Shown here piece by piece: positions 1-10,440 of a DNA stretch of 64,000 nucleotides (its first letter is position 1; the number at the start of each line of letters is the position of its first letter). Made by a program: the position numbers and the translations under genes. The notes under the pieces were generated by a model. It was not told the DNA's origin. It worked only from the letters and a program-made list of their open reading frames with translations, and made no database searches. Where the stretch lies: NCBI GenBank assembly GCA_030035585.1, contig CM057468.1, positions 57,284,145 to 57,348,144 on the forward strand, given 5' to 3'. Source of the stretch: Dugong dugon. Its lineage: Eukaryota > Chordata > Mammalia > Sirenia > Dugongidae.

Positions 1-709
1 AGAAATTTTTGAAACAGTGTATCTTTGGCTATCTGTATTTTCATCAAAAAAAAAAAAAAAAGGTTGAGAATTTAGAGGCTTAATATGTTGTGGGGTTGTT
101 AACCAGTGTTATAAAACAACATGTGTACTACTATTTCATGAGAAACTATTTGCTCTGTAAGCTTTCACCTGAAGTACAATAAAATATAAAATAAAATAAA
201 AATACAGAAAAAAAACAATTAAACATGTACTGAAGGAACTCCTTTTCACCCACAGTGTAATGAAGCACATTTGAAAATCTGTAAACCACAAGGCAGTAGT
301 TAAGCAAAAGTTAAAATGACACTCATGCAACACCAAACCATCTCATTTAATCAAACGAAAGACATTTCAAAGAAGTTGCCTCCTTCCGTCCACACTAAAG
401 AATTTGTTCCCTGAAAGAAAAATGTTCTAACTTTCCAGAATAACCTCTATTGTCACTCTTGTAGATATTCTTAATATACTTCCTTCTACTGTGACACACC
501 CCACCCTCCCCCATCTCACCTCTGCCATATTTAATAATGCCCCAAACTGTCAAGTGTGCAGCCATCTCTGCTGAGAAATGAGCTGGCTTTTTTGTAAGCA
601 ATACTGCACAGCAAAACTGGGTTTATTTTCAGCACATAGCTGGGGAAAGTACACAGCCTTGTTTTCTTCTAATCATTAAAGCTTAAAAACCACCTAAAAC
701 ACTGTTCTC
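1..709. other. Unassigned AT-rich sequence
   Basis: No repeat family or coding exon was recognised. There is an A-run near 46-60 and an A/T-rich stretch near 178-215. The short minus-strand open frames here have no recognisable domain. Confidence 0.5.
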
Positions 710-726
710 AAAAGCAATACAATCTT
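710..726. repeat. Left target-site duplication of the 727-2043 L1
   Basis: AAAAGCAATACAATCTT is repeated without mismatch at 2044-2060. It abuts the element's poly(A) end, as expected for target-primed reverse transcription. Confidence 0.92.
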
Positions 727-2043
727 TTTTTTTATTGTTGTACTTTAAGTGAAAGTTAACAATTCAAGTTAGTCTCTCATACAAAAATTTATACATACTT
801 ATGTGACCCTAAATTGCTCTCCCTATACTGTGACAGCAACTCCTCCTTTCCACCCGATTTCCCATGTCCATTCAACCAGCTCCTTACCCTTTCTGCCTTG
901 TCATCTCACCTCTAGACAGTAGCTGCCCATTTAGTCTCATGTATCTACTTGAGCTAAGAAGCACATTCTTCATGAGTATCATTTTGTGTCCTGTAGTCCA
1001 GTCTAATCTTTGTCTGAAGAGTTGGCCTCAGGAATGGTTTTAGTTCAGGGTTAACAAAGAGTCCAGGAGCCATGCTTTCTTGGTTCCTCCAGTCTCCGTC
1101 AGAGCACTAAGTCTGGTCTTTTCACTAGAATTTGAGTTCTGCAACCCTCTTTTCTCCTGCTCCATCAGGGACTCTCTGTTGTGCTCCCTGTCAGGGCGGT
1201 CACTGGTGGTAGCTGGGCACCATCTAGTTCTTCTGGTTTCAGGCTGATGCAGTCTCTAGTTTATGTGGCCTTTTCTATCTCTTGGGCTAATACTTTCCTT
1301 GTGACTTTGGTGTTCTTCATTCTCCTTTACTCTAGGTGGGTTGGGACCAATTGATGCATCTTAGATGGCTGCTTGCTAGCTTTTAAGACCCCAGACTCCA
1401 CTCATCAAAGTAGGATGCAAAATATTTTCTTAATAAACTTTGCTATGCCAATTGACCTACATGTCCCCTGAAAGCATGGTCCCCAGACCTCTGCCCCTGC
1501 TACTCTGTCCCTCAAAGTGTAGGGCTGTATTCAGGAAATTTCTTAGCTTTGGTTTAGTCCCGTTGTGCTGACTTCCCCTGTAGTGTGTGGTGTCCTTCCC
1601 TTCACCTATGATAATTCTTGCCTACTATCTAGTTAGTGAATAACGCTAGCCCTCCCTCCCCACCCTGGTAACCATCATAAATTTTTTTTTCTCTGTTTAA
1701 ACCTTTTCTTGAGTTCTTATAATAGTGGTCTTATGCAATATCTGTCCCCCTAAATCTCCCTCCCCACCCTGGTAACCATCAAAGAATTTTTTCTTCTCTG
1801 TTTAAACCTCTTCTTGAGTTCTTATAAGTGTGGTCTTATGCAATATTTGTCCTCTTGTGACTGACTAAATTCACTCAGCATAATGCCTTCCAGATTCCTT
1901 CATGTTACAAGAAGTTTCACTGATTCATCATTGTTATCGTTGCGTAGTATTCCATTGTGTGAATATACCATAATTTGTTTATCCAGTTGTCCATTGATGG
2001 GCACCTAGGTTGCTTCCATCTTTTTGCTATTGTGAATAGTGCT
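727..2043 (-). mobile_element. 5'-truncated L1, ORF2 end plus long 3' UTR
   Basis: Read on the minus strand, this runs from the C-terminal ORF2 region (near 1870-2040) through a long 3' UTR to an A-tail seen as T at 727-734. It is flanked by a perfect 17-bp target duplication, AAAAGCAATACAATCTT, at 710-726 and 2044-2060. The intact duplication argues for a fairly young, lineage-specific insertion. The 3' UTR is the same type as at 38319-38953. A ~104-bp tandem duplication lies inside it. No ORF2 function is preserved. Confidence 0.9.
1652..1859. repeat. ~104-bp tandem duplication inside the L1 3' UTR
   Basis: Two units each begin CTCCCTCCCCACCCTGGTAA, at 1652 and 1756. Both continue through TCTGTTTAAACC and TCTTATGCAATAT with only scattered differences. 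Period is 104-105 bp. Confidence 0.85.
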
Positions 2044-2060
2044 AAAAGCAATACAATCTT

Positions 2061-2654
2061 GACATGGACTCTTAACAGTATCATTTGTTCTTGTCAACAA
2101 TTTCAAAATGCTTTACTAGAAACATTCTCTTGGTTTTTGAGTCTACAGGGTCAAGAATAAATAAATTCCACATATATATGAAAGTATTTGAATATTTAAA
2201 TCAGTGGGGTTTATAAAATAAAATGTAATGTTCGAAAGTTTTAAATGTAAAAAGCACTTCAATTCATAAATATCAAAGAAATACAAACTTCAAAAAAATT
2301 AAGTCCATTGTAATCCTTTAATCAAAGCATTCTGTGTGTTTTCCAAACCACGCAAGGCATATTTTTATTTTTAAGTTTTGAACTATTATATCTGGAGGAA
2401 AAACAAACACCATTAACTTCCTCTTCAGTCAATAGCTGTCTGTGCCATGCGTTTTTATCGCTTCCTACCACAAGGAAATACATTTGAAGCAAATGATGAT
2501 ATTCAAAGGAGAGTTCTCTGAGTTAGTCTAAAATCATTCTTTCAGGAATTGAGAAATAGAGGAAACATATTTAAATGATGGTATGAGGTGGTAAAACTAC
2601 CAGAAAAACCTTCTCTTTTTTTTTTTTAAATTATTACATGATTTCATCTAATGC
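2061..2654. other. Unassigned AT-rich sequence
   Basis: AT-rich sequence with a T-run near 2616-2628. Nothing recognisable was seen. Confidence 0.45.
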
Positions 2655-2758
2655 TCAGGTTAGTTCTCAAAGAAGATTATTTGATGTATAAACTGAGCTC
2701 GATTAAGTTAAGTAACTTTTCCTGGGCCACACAGCTAATAAATTGTAGAGTATAAAAT
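2655..2758 (-). mobile_element. MIR SINE relic
   Basis: The run AAACTGAGCTC..TTAAGTAACTTTTCC..CACACAGCTAATAA is the reverse complement of the MIR core. It is diverged and truncated. Confidence 0.75.
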
Positions 2759-2939
2759 AAATCTCGTTCTGATAACAATCTCATGGTAGAAACAGTATTT
2801 CACTGTTTTTCCTATGGGCCTTTTAATCAAATTGTAGATTTTTGTTTAGCCTATGTCTAAACCTCTGTTTTTGTGTGTTAGTGGAGGGGGCTATGATCCA
2901 TGGAGGCTGTGGATGATAAGAACACAAAAGACTGATTTA

Positions 2940-3480
2940 TCATTCTCTATCCTAAATTCAGTTCAACAGTTTTTTATCAAGTCCTATATACCAGGCAGTA
3001 TGCTAAATATTGAGGGCAGCTGTGGAGGGCAGTGGTGATTCAATGGTAGAATTCTTGCCTTCCATGCGGGAAACCCGGGTTCAATTCCCAGCCAACGTAC
3101 CTAATGTACAGCCACCAGCCATCTGTCAGTGGAGGCTTGTGTGTTGCTATGATGTTAAACAGGTTTCAGTGGAGATTCCAGACTAAGACAGACTAAGAAA
3201 AAAGGCCTGGTAATCTAATGAAAATCAGTCAGTGAAAACCCATGGATCACAGTGGTCCGATCTGCAACCTACCATGTGGAGGGTGCAGACCCAGGCAGCA
3301 CTTCATTCTGTTGTGCACGGGGTCGCCATGAGTCGTAGTCAACTGGATGACAGCTAACAACAACATGCTAAATACCAGGGATCCTGAACAAAGATGCAAA
3401 TTATAGCCCTTGCTCTAAGGGGTTAGAAAAAAGTTTAGCCAGGGAACCCAACAGGTAAACAAACAATCACAATTAGTTTA
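2940..3480 (-). mobile_element. L2-like LINE relic, split by a class C SINE
   Basis: 2940-3009 resembles the reverse complement of the L2 3' end (compare TATACCAGGCAGTATGCTAAATA). The text resumes at 3375 (CCAGGGATCCTGAACAAAG) after the SINE at 3010-3364. The L2 assignment is tentative; MIR is the alternative. Confidence 0.5.
3010..3364 (+). mobile_element. Class C SINE (tRNA-Gly head, RTE-like body, AAC tail)
   Basis: The tRNA-Gly-like head is at 3028-3094, with A-box-like TGGTGATTCAATGGTAGAA and B-box-like GGGTTCAATTCCC. The body contains CCAGACTAAGACAGACTAAG and the end is CAGCTAACAACAAC. A 10-bp target duplication, ATGCTAAATA, lies at 3000-3009 and 3365-3374. About 18 extra bases sit between the left duplication and the head. 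The insertion splits an L2-like relic. Confidence 0.92.
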
Positions 3481-3597
3481 ATACAAGTAATTTATAATTC
3501 TAAAAAAATTATCTCTTAAGTGTATTTGACAAATATTTATTAGTGGTGGATGGGAAGTGAGTTTTTGACAGTGGATAAAATCCATAAGATCGATAAA

Positions 3598-3730
3598 ATT
3601 CTCCACGGTTTACAAATGAGGAAACTGAAATTCAGAAATGGTCATGTGTCCAAGATCAGATAATGAGGAGTGAGAGAGACTGGACTTAAACATGGGTCTA
3701 CCTAGCTTCAAAAGCCCAGCCCTCTTCCCA
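3598..3730 (-). mobile_element. MIR SINE relic
   Basis: Reverse-complement MIR core: TTTACAAATGAGGAAACTGA followed by TCAGAAATGGTCATGTGTCC and a trailing segment ending near AGCCCAGCCCTCTT. Confidence 0.8.
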
Positions 3731-3884
3731 CCAAAACAGGACTGCTGTGCCAAGGACAACAACAGCTTCCCCCACTGTCTCTTCAAGTTTATGCACAGCA
3801 TGGCCCTTTCTACCCAGAAAGAGAACAATTCCAAGATCCAACTGCAAGCACAGCTGGCACATATACTTCCTCTCTGTATAAGAA

Positions 3885-3998
3885 GTGAACAGGTTGCACA
3901 ACATGATTGATGTAATTGGTTTTATTGCACTGTACATGTAAAAAATGTTGAATTGTCAAATGTTATGTTCTTTATATTTTTACAACAATAAAAGTTAA
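3885..3998 (+). mobile_element. L1 3'-terminal fragment
   Basis: GGTTGCACAACATGATTGATG..CTGTACATGTAAAAAATG followed by CAATAAAAGTTAAAAAG matches the typical extreme 3' end of L1. Only about 110 bp is present. Confidence 0.7.
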
Positions 3999-4317
3999 AA
4001 AGAAAATTACGGGAATTAATTAAGAATATATATCCTAGACTAGCCTGCCCCATCTTGAATAAGAAGGCATTCAATGCAATACCATATTTTTACACAAATA
4101 ACATGCATTTTCTACATTTGTGTTGTAAAAAAAATTGGCATAGCAGCACTTATGAAAATACCTTGTGGGGGGAAGGCATGGTTCGCAAGCAAATGTAGAA
4201 GGTATTGTGTAAAAACATAATACTTCAGTAGAGCCACTGATCTCATGGTTAAATATAGTATGATTATAATTGTCAAAAAAACATTTCATAATGCTGAGTA
4301 ACAGGAGAGTAAAGATG

Positions 4318-4447
4318 TATGTTGCTGTTAGGTGTCATCAAGTTAATTTTGACTCATATTGACCCCATGTGATAGAGTAGAACTGTCCCATAGGGTTTTC
4401 TTGGCTGTAATGTTCATGGAAGCAGATCTCGAGGTCTTTCTCCTGTG
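4318..4447 (-). mobile_element. SINE 3' portion (class A/B)
   Basis: Reverse complement of the RTE-derived SINE 3' half: GTTGCTGTTAGGTGTCATCA..TAGAGTAGAACTGTCCCATA..GGAAGCAGATC. The tRNA head is absent. No clear target duplication. Confidence 0.8.
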
Positions 4448-4611
4448 AATATACTTAACATATTAAACCAATATGAAAGAATTTTGGTGTTGAAGCAAAT
4501 CAGCCTAGGATGTTGACACAGATCTCATTTATCTTTCTTCAGATCTGAGAAAGTCAATGTTAGACAGTGAATACCAAGGCTATAATTAAAAATTTAAGAG
4601 TGTACATCTGT

Positions 4612-4803
4612 TCTGGCACTATGCCTGTTGTTGTTGTTATCTGCCTTCAAATTAATTCCAACTCATAGCAACCCTATAGGACAGAGTAAAACTGCCCCAT
4701 AGGGTTTCCTAGGCTGAAATCTTTATGGGAGCAGATTGCCAGGTCTTTTCTCCTATGGAGCCACAAGGTTCCGTACTGTGCATAGTAGGCACTTAATAAA
4801 TGT
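4612..4803 (+). mobile_element. L2 3'-end relic split by a SINE
   Basis: GGCACTATGCC at about 4616-4626 and TAGTAGGCACTTAATAAATG at about 4780-4800 are the two halves of a plus-strand L2 3' end, separated by the minus-strand SINE. Confidence 0.55.
4626..4771 (-). mobile_element. Class B SINE, 5'-truncated
   Basis: GTTGTTGTTGTTATCTGCC (tail) followed by CATAGCAACCCTATAGGACA, CCCCATAGGGTTTCC and GGGAGCAGATTGCCAGG. The tRNA head is missing. Diverged target copies may be ACTATGC and ACTGTGC. Confidence 0.82.
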
Positions 4804-4804
4804 A

Positions 4805-4846
4805 TTATGGATAGATGGATAGATGGATAGATGAATGGATGGATGC
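4805..4846. repeat. GATA/GATG microsatellite
   Basis: Imperfect tandem run of GGATAGAT units grading into GGATGGATG, directly after the L2 3' end. Confidence 0.9.
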
Positions 4847-5464
4847 AGGAAAGAATGAATTAGTACTCATATTACTTGACCACATTCAGAATATATAATT
4901 AAGTATCTCATTTTGGTTAGTAGCATTAATATTTCTTCACCTTCCAAGTCAACATGAATCTGTATTTACTTCTAAACCTGATTTGTACTATATAGCCAAA
5001 AGACCTAGATTTTTTAGCTTTCAGAAACAAAACAACTACATGCTACTATTTCACTTGCAATTTTTAAAACACTTGGTTCATAAAAATACTGTATTTAAAA
5101 GCAATTTGAGAAACATAGAAATTACTGAGAATAAAAAAAAAAATCTAAATCTGTAGTGTGATGAATCCAAGAGATTTCAAAAAACTAGCTAATTCTACTT
5201 ATCAGCGGTCCAAATTGGGAGGAACAGAAGAAAAAGAAAAAATGAATGATTTTTATTTCAACATATTATTTACCAGCCAATTAAAATAATAATGTAGAAA
5301 GTTTTACAGAAAAATGCCTCTACTCCCTCTTACTTTCTGGTCATCATTTTCCTCTTTTTAATGTCTTTTATCCAGAAGTATCAAGGAACTTTTTATAAAC
5401 CAGCTTACATTCTTTTATTCTTCTTTGGAAAGGCACGCCATATTCATGTATATGTGTTGTACTG
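4847..5464. other. Unassigned AT-rich sequence
   Basis: Contains an A-run near 5134-5144. No repeat family or exon was recognised. Confidence 0.45.
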
Positions 5465-5506
5465 TTGTTGTTAGTAGCTAGCAAGTCAGGTCTGATTCTT
5501 GGTGAC
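5465..5506 (-). mobile_element. Short SINE/RTE 3'-end fragment cut by an LTR
   Basis: TGTTGTTGTTAGTAGCTAGC..GTCAGGTCTGATTCTTGGTG is a weak match to the shared SINE/RTE terminus in reverse orientation. The LTR insertion at 5507 interrupts it. Confidence 0.5.
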
Positions 5507-6010
5507 TGTCATGGATTGAATTATGTCCCCCCAAAACTGTGTGTATCAATTTGGCTGGGCCATGATTCCCAGTATTGTGTAGCTGTCCTCCATTTTGTGA
5601 TTGTAACTTTATGTCAAAGAGGATTAGGGTGGGATTGTAACACCACCCTTACCCAGGTCACATCCGTGATCCAACGTAAAGTGAGTTTCCCTGGGGTGTG
5701 GCCTGCACCACATTTCACCTCTCAAGAGAACAAAGGAAGCAAGCAGAGAACTGGGGACCTCAACACCAAGAATGAAGAGCAGGATCACACGTCCTTTGGA
5801 CCCGGAGTTCCTGTGCTAAGAAGCTCCTTGACCAGGGTAGGATTGATGACAAGGACCTTCCTCCAGAGCCGAGAAGAGAAAGCCTTCCCCTGGGGCTGAT
5901 GCCCTGAATTTGGACTTGTAGCCTACTAGACTGTGAGAGAACACATTTCTCTTTGTTGAAGCCATCCACTTGTAGTATTTCTGTTATAGCAGCACTAGAT
6001 GACTAAGACA
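5507..6010 (+). mobile_element. Solo LTR, MaLR-type
   Basis: A 504-bp LTR begins TGTCATGGATTGAATTATGT and ends CTAGATGACTAAGACA. It is flanked by a 5-bp duplication, GTGAC, at 5502-5506 and 6011-6015. No internal retroviral sequence remains, so it is a solo LTR. A 144-codon open frame (5465-5899) runs through it but is chance. The same family occurs at 43343-44166 and 63037-63553. MaLR/ERVL assignment rests on the general LTR pattern. Confidence 0.9.
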
Positions 6011-6034
6011 GTGACCTATCTTCACATGTACACA

Positions 6035-6128
6035 TATGCCTATTTTCACATATATACATACACCGATCTTTACATATACATGTATACTTAACGTATATAT
6101 ACATATATGTGTATATTGCATGTATATA
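6035..6128. repeat. AT-rich alternating purine-pyrimidine tract
   Basis: Imperfect (TA/CA) repeats such as ACATATATACATACACC and TATATATACATATATGTG. Confidence 0.8.
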
Positions 6129-6844
6129 GGCAAAATCCAGAAACAGATCAATTTATGTGTCAGCTAAATATTTATTTACAAGTTAAACTCCTTTATGTGT
6201 TTCATATTGTGCTCACATAAAAATATACTCATACAAATGTGAGAAAAACACCTCTTTGGAGGATTCACTTTAACCACTGTGTTCAGGTTTTTTGGTACTT
6301 GGTTTGCAACTCAGTGATGTGTAAGAAAAGGTGGCCATGAGGACTCAGGTATGACTAAATGCCAGCATATCAGGCAGCACTGGCTGATTTCCTCAACACA
6401 CAGTGGTAATAAGAGATTTCAGGATGGGGGCTATCACAGCTCTGCACCTATGCTCATCGGAGCCTCTCGGAGGATGGCCAGGCCTTACCATGTCCCACAA
6501 GGCCTGTAAAGCCCTAAGGATTCTGGATTAGTACATTCAAGTGGGGCCTGGGAACTTGTGTATTAATAAGCCACGAGTGATTCTTATCAGACAAGCCTTA
6601 AAAGCACTGATAGCATGTATGGGAAGGAGCACATTGAGGGAGAAGGCTGAAAATAGGGTTTTCTCCATATGTTGAACATGAGGAATGCCTAGTGAACACT
6701 GATCATTTTTGTAGGCCATGGCAAGCCATGAAAATTTTGAGAAAGGAAATCATTTTATTTGTGTTTTAATAAAATTCACTAGGCAGCACTATACAGATTA
6801 GGCTAAAAGAAGGAGAGACTAAAAGTAGAAAGATCAATTAAAAG
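6129..6844. other. Unassigned sequence
   Basis: No repeat family or exon was recognised. Base composition is less AT-biased around 6380-6560. Confidence 0.4.
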
Positions 6845-6855
6845 CTTATTATAAC

Positions 6856-8157
6856 TCAAAAAGAGACTTGAACACCAATGTTCATCGCAGCACTATTCAC
6901 AATAGTCAAAAGGTAGAAACAATCTAAATGCCCATCAACAGATGAATGGATAAACATAATGTGGTACATACATACAATAGAATATAACCTAGCCAGGAGG
7001 AAAAATGAAGTCTCGATACATGCTACAATATGGATGTAGCTTGAAGACATTATGCTGAGTGAAATAAGTCAATCACAAAAGGGCAAATATTGTATGACCT
7101 CACTTATATAAAAAGACAAAAAAAGGCAAATGTATAGAGACCGAAATTTATTAGTGGTTACCACAGGCGGGAGGAGGGGGAAAAGAGGGGTTAATGGTGA
7201 TGGAATAATCACATTAATTAACGGTAATGTTGCACAGCTAATCACTGTAATTGCTGTCAATAAGTCATCCTGTAAAAATTTGAATTGGCAAACGTTGTGT
7301 GACATATATATTTATTAAAAACAAAAAAAAGAGTAGCTGCTAAGGCTGCTTATGTACAGCCAAACACCTCATGGGATTTGGTTCCTTGATTTGGAGGTTT
7401 AGGATCATGGTTTCACAGGACATCCCAGTTAATTGGCCTAATAACATGTTTAGTACTTCTGTTCTAGCTCCTAGTTCACTGCATAGTACCTGGGCTCTTA
7501 AAAGCTTGCAAGCGGCCATCCATGGCACAACAATTGATCTGTATTCACCTGGAGCAACAGAGAAAGAAGGAGAGTCAGGAATAGGAGGAGGATATGGAAT
7601 GTGTGGCTAACTGCCTCCATGAATAACTGCATCCTTTGCCATAAGACCAGAAGAACTGGGTGGTGCCCAGCTACCATGATTGAACATTTTCTTCAAAGAT
7701 TCCATAGAAGAATCCTGATCAAAAGTGGGGAAATGCAGAACAGAATTTGAAATTCTTACGGACTCCAGACTTTCTAGAGCCATGGAGGCCAGATAAACCC
7801 CTGAAACTATTGCCCTGATACCATCTTTAAACCTTAAATCAAAATTACCCCCTGAAGTTTTCTTAAAACTAAATAATAATTTAACTTAACATGTAGAAAA
7901 TGTTTGCTTTGAGCATTATGCTCTTTTAAGAATTATCTGTATGGGATCAAATTGACAACAGCAACTCAAAAGATGAGGGGGCAGAGTTTCTGTTCACGAG
8001 TAAGAAACAACTCAGAAAAGGAGAGTGAGATAGTTGCACAACTCAAAGAATGTAATCAATGTCACTAAATAGTGCATGTAGAAACTGTTGAATTGGTATA
8101 TGTTTTGCTGTGTATATTCTCAATAACAAAAATACATGAAATTTAGAGGAAAAAAAT
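6856..8157 (+). mobile_element. 5'-truncated L1 with a second type of 3' UTR
   Basis: It starts in the ORF2 C-terminal region (ACACCAATGTTCATCGCAGC, CCCATCAACAGATGAATGG) and continues through an unusual ~950-bp 3' UTR with an internal A-rich stretch at 7310-7331. It ends CTGTGTATATTCTCAATAAC plus an A-rich tail. An 11-bp target duplication with one mismatch, CTTATTATAAC at 6845-6855 and CTTATTACAAC at 8158-8168, bounds it. Much of the 3' UTR differs from the 727-2043 copy. Confidence 0.88.
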
Positions 8158-8168
8158 CTTATTACAAC

Positions 8169-8785
8169 AGTAGTGCTGCTGTTAGGTGCCATTGAGTCAG
8201 TTCTGACTCATAGCAACTCTATTTACAACAGACCGCTTCTCAGTTCTGTGCCATCCTTACAATTGTTGCTATGTTTGAGCCCACTGTTGGCAACCAGTTT
8301 GTCAATCCATCTCCTTGAGGGCCTTCCTCTTTTTCGCTGACCCTCTGCTTTACCAAGCAGGATGTCTTTCTCCAGGGACTAGTCCCTCCTGCTAACATGT
8401 CCAAAGTAGGCGAGATGAAGTCTTGCCATCCTCACTTTTAAGAAGTATTCTGGCTGTACTGCTTCCAAAACAGATTTGTTCATTCTCCTGGCAGCCCTGA
8501 TATATTCAATATTCTTTCCCAACACCATAATTCAAAGGCATCAATTCTTCTCTGGTCTTTCTTATTCATTGTCCAGCATTTGTACGCATATGAAGTGATT
8601 GAAAACACCACAGCTTGGGTCAGGCACACCTTAGTCCTCAAAGTGACATTTTTGCTTTTTAACACTTTAAAGAGGTCTTTTGCAGCAGATCTGCCCAATA
8701 CAATACATGGTTTGATTTCTCGATTACTTCTTCCATGGGTGTTGATTGTGGATCCAAGTAAAATCAAATCCTTGAAAACTTCACT
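8169..8785 (-). mobile_element. RTE LINE, 3' part of reverse-transcriptase ORF and tail
   Basis: The minus-strand frame at 8480-8767 encodes a recognisable RTE/Bov-B C-terminal region, including ILLGSTINTHG, CWTMNKKDQRRIDAFELW and CWERIL. The 3' tail is read at 8169-8230. It abuts the right target duplication of the preceding L1. It is 5'-truncated and inactive. Confidence 0.9.
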
Positions 8786-8789
8786 GCTT

Positions 8790-8821
8790 GTCTGTCAGTT
8801 TGTCATACTGTGGTGGCTTGA
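8790..8821 (+). mobile_element. RTE 5'-end fragment in opposite orientation
   Basis: GTCAGTTTGTCATACTGTGG followed by TGGCTT matches the start of the element at 17870. It lies in plus orientation directly beyond the truncated 5' side of the minus-strand RTE. Confidence 0.65.
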
Positions 8822-8924
8822 GAGTTCAAAGATTTAAACTAGGTGAAATATGAGTGAATGAATGAATGGTCACAAGAAATACCATTTGCTAGGAAAGGAG
8901 ATAAGAGTGGATGTTTGTTTGTTT

Positions 8925-9600
8925 TAGGGTGGTAAAACTGGCCCTTGTAACCGTTTTTAAGCGTACAGTCCAGTCACGTTAATTACACTGACAATGTTGT
9001 GTAACTGTCATGGCTATTTATTTCCAAAACTTGCTCATCACCCCAGAGAGAAACTCTGCACCCTTTAAGCAACTCCTGTTCCTCCCTTTCCCAAGCTCCT
9101 GGTAACCACTAACCTATTTTCTGTCTCCATGCATTTTCCCTATTCTAGATATTTCTTATAAGTGGAATCATACAATATTTGACCTTTTGTGTATGGCTTT
9201 TTTCACTCAGGATGTCTTCAAGCTTCATCCATGTTACAGCAGATATCAAATTTTCATTTTTCTTTATGATTGAATAATACTCTATTGTGTGTATATACCA
9301 CATTTTGTTTCTCCATTCATCTATTGATGGACACTTAAGTTGTTTCTACCTTTTGGTTATAATGCTGCAATAAACTTTGGTGTAAACATATCTGCTTGAG
9401 TCTCTGCTTTCAATTCCTTTCGGTATATACCTGGAAGAGTGGAATTGCTGGGTCTTATGGTAATTCTATGTTTAACTTTTTTCACAGTTGCTACATTCCC
9501 ATCAGCAATAGACAAGGGTTCCAACTGCTTCACATCTTTTCCAAGACTTAATCTTTTTCTTTTTTTTTAATAACTATCCTAATGGGTATAAAGTGGTAAG
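8925..9600 (-). mobile_element. Old L1M 3' end
   Basis: Reverse complement of a typical old mammalian L1: CTATTGTGTGTATATACCAC, TCCATTCATCTATTGATGGA, TTGCTGGGTCTTATGGTAA and ACTATCCTAATGGG. It is more diverged than the L1 copies with target duplications. Confidence 0.9.
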
Positions 9601-9639
9601 GAGATAGGATTTTAATCTTAATTCTACTGTATCCTTGCT

Positions 9640-9800
9640 AGAAGGTGCTAGGCATGTCTCTTAAGCTCCCTGAACCTCAGTATCCTCATTTATAAAGTAA
9701 TGCTATTACAACATTTTTTTGCAGAATTGCTATGAAAGTTAAATGAGAAATACGTAACATTTGAGGCGTAATGGTTGCTTAACACACAATCTCATTTTTG
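9640..9800 (+). mobile_element. MIR SINE relic
   Basis: Plus-strand MIR core: CTTAAGCTCCCTGAACCTCA, GTATCCTCATTTATAAAGTA and GCTATGAAAGTTAAATGAGA. Confidence 0.8.
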
Positions 9801-9852
9801 CCTGCTTTTATTTTCACTGATTTTTATTTCCAATCACTAAAATTATTCCACA

Positions 9853-9892
9853 CACACAGTAGGCACTCAATATATATTTGCCGAATGAATTA
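9853..9892 (+). mobile_element. L2 3'-end fragment
   Basis: CACAGTAGGCACTCAATATA..TTGCCGAATGAAT matches the L2 3' terminus. Confidence 0.65.
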
Positions 9893-10067
9893 TTACTATC
9901 GTTACAAGTCTATTGAACAATGAGAAAAGATCATGGCATTTGCCCATTAGGCAGTAATTGGTGCACTTGGAGATTGTTTAAATGCCTAGGAGTTCTGAAC
10001 ACTTGGGGGAAGTAAGTTAGTCCAAACCTTTTGGTGAGGATATTATAATACAAATAGTCATGTAGAG

Positions 10068-10138
10068 TAAAAGTTTTTTGTTTGTTGGGTTTTTGTGTTT
10101 GTTTTGATGTGGGGTTTTTGTTTTTGTTTTTTTTTCCA
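10068..10138. repeat. T/G-rich low-complexity tract
   Basis: Repeated TTTTTG and GGGTTTTTG units, resembling the T-rich tail of class A/B SINEs but without a SINE body. Confidence 0.75.
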
Positions 10139-10204
10139 TGTTAAAGGGATAAAAAGCTTCCAGCTAGAAAAAAATAATCTGCTTTATTAACAACAGTAAC
10201 ATTT

Positions 10205-10440
10205 TAAAAAACACATTGTTTTATTTAGAGCATCTGCAGTATATTATCTCATTTGATCTTTAGCCTCTTGAAGTAAGGAAGTCGATTTCTACTATGTTTA
10301 CTACCATTTTAAAGATGAGAAAACTGAGATTCAGAAAAGCTGAATGACTTTTAAGTAATGAGTGGCAAAGTCAGGAATTTAGCTGAAGTGTTTTGACCTC
10401 AAGATCACTGAGCTTCCTATCACACATGCTTATCAAGCCT
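10205..10440 (-). mobile_element. MIR SINE relic, fairly long
   Basis: Reverse-complement MIR: ATCTCATTTGATCTTTAGCC, AAAGATGAGAAAACTGAGAT, then AAGTAATGAGTGGCAAAGTC. Confidence 0.85.

Noticed and set aside
3028-3094. Possible tRNA-Gly gene
   Set aside because: A- and B-box-like sequences are present, but it is the head of a class C SINE with RTE-derived body, tail and target duplication.
4805-4846. CRISPR-like short repeats
   Set aside because: Simple GATA/GATG microsatellite in a mammalian genome, with no spacers.
5465-5899. 144-codon open frame on the plus strand
   Set aside because: It runs from a SINE tail fragment into a solo LTR. No conserved domain, and the same LTR elsewhere does not keep the frame.
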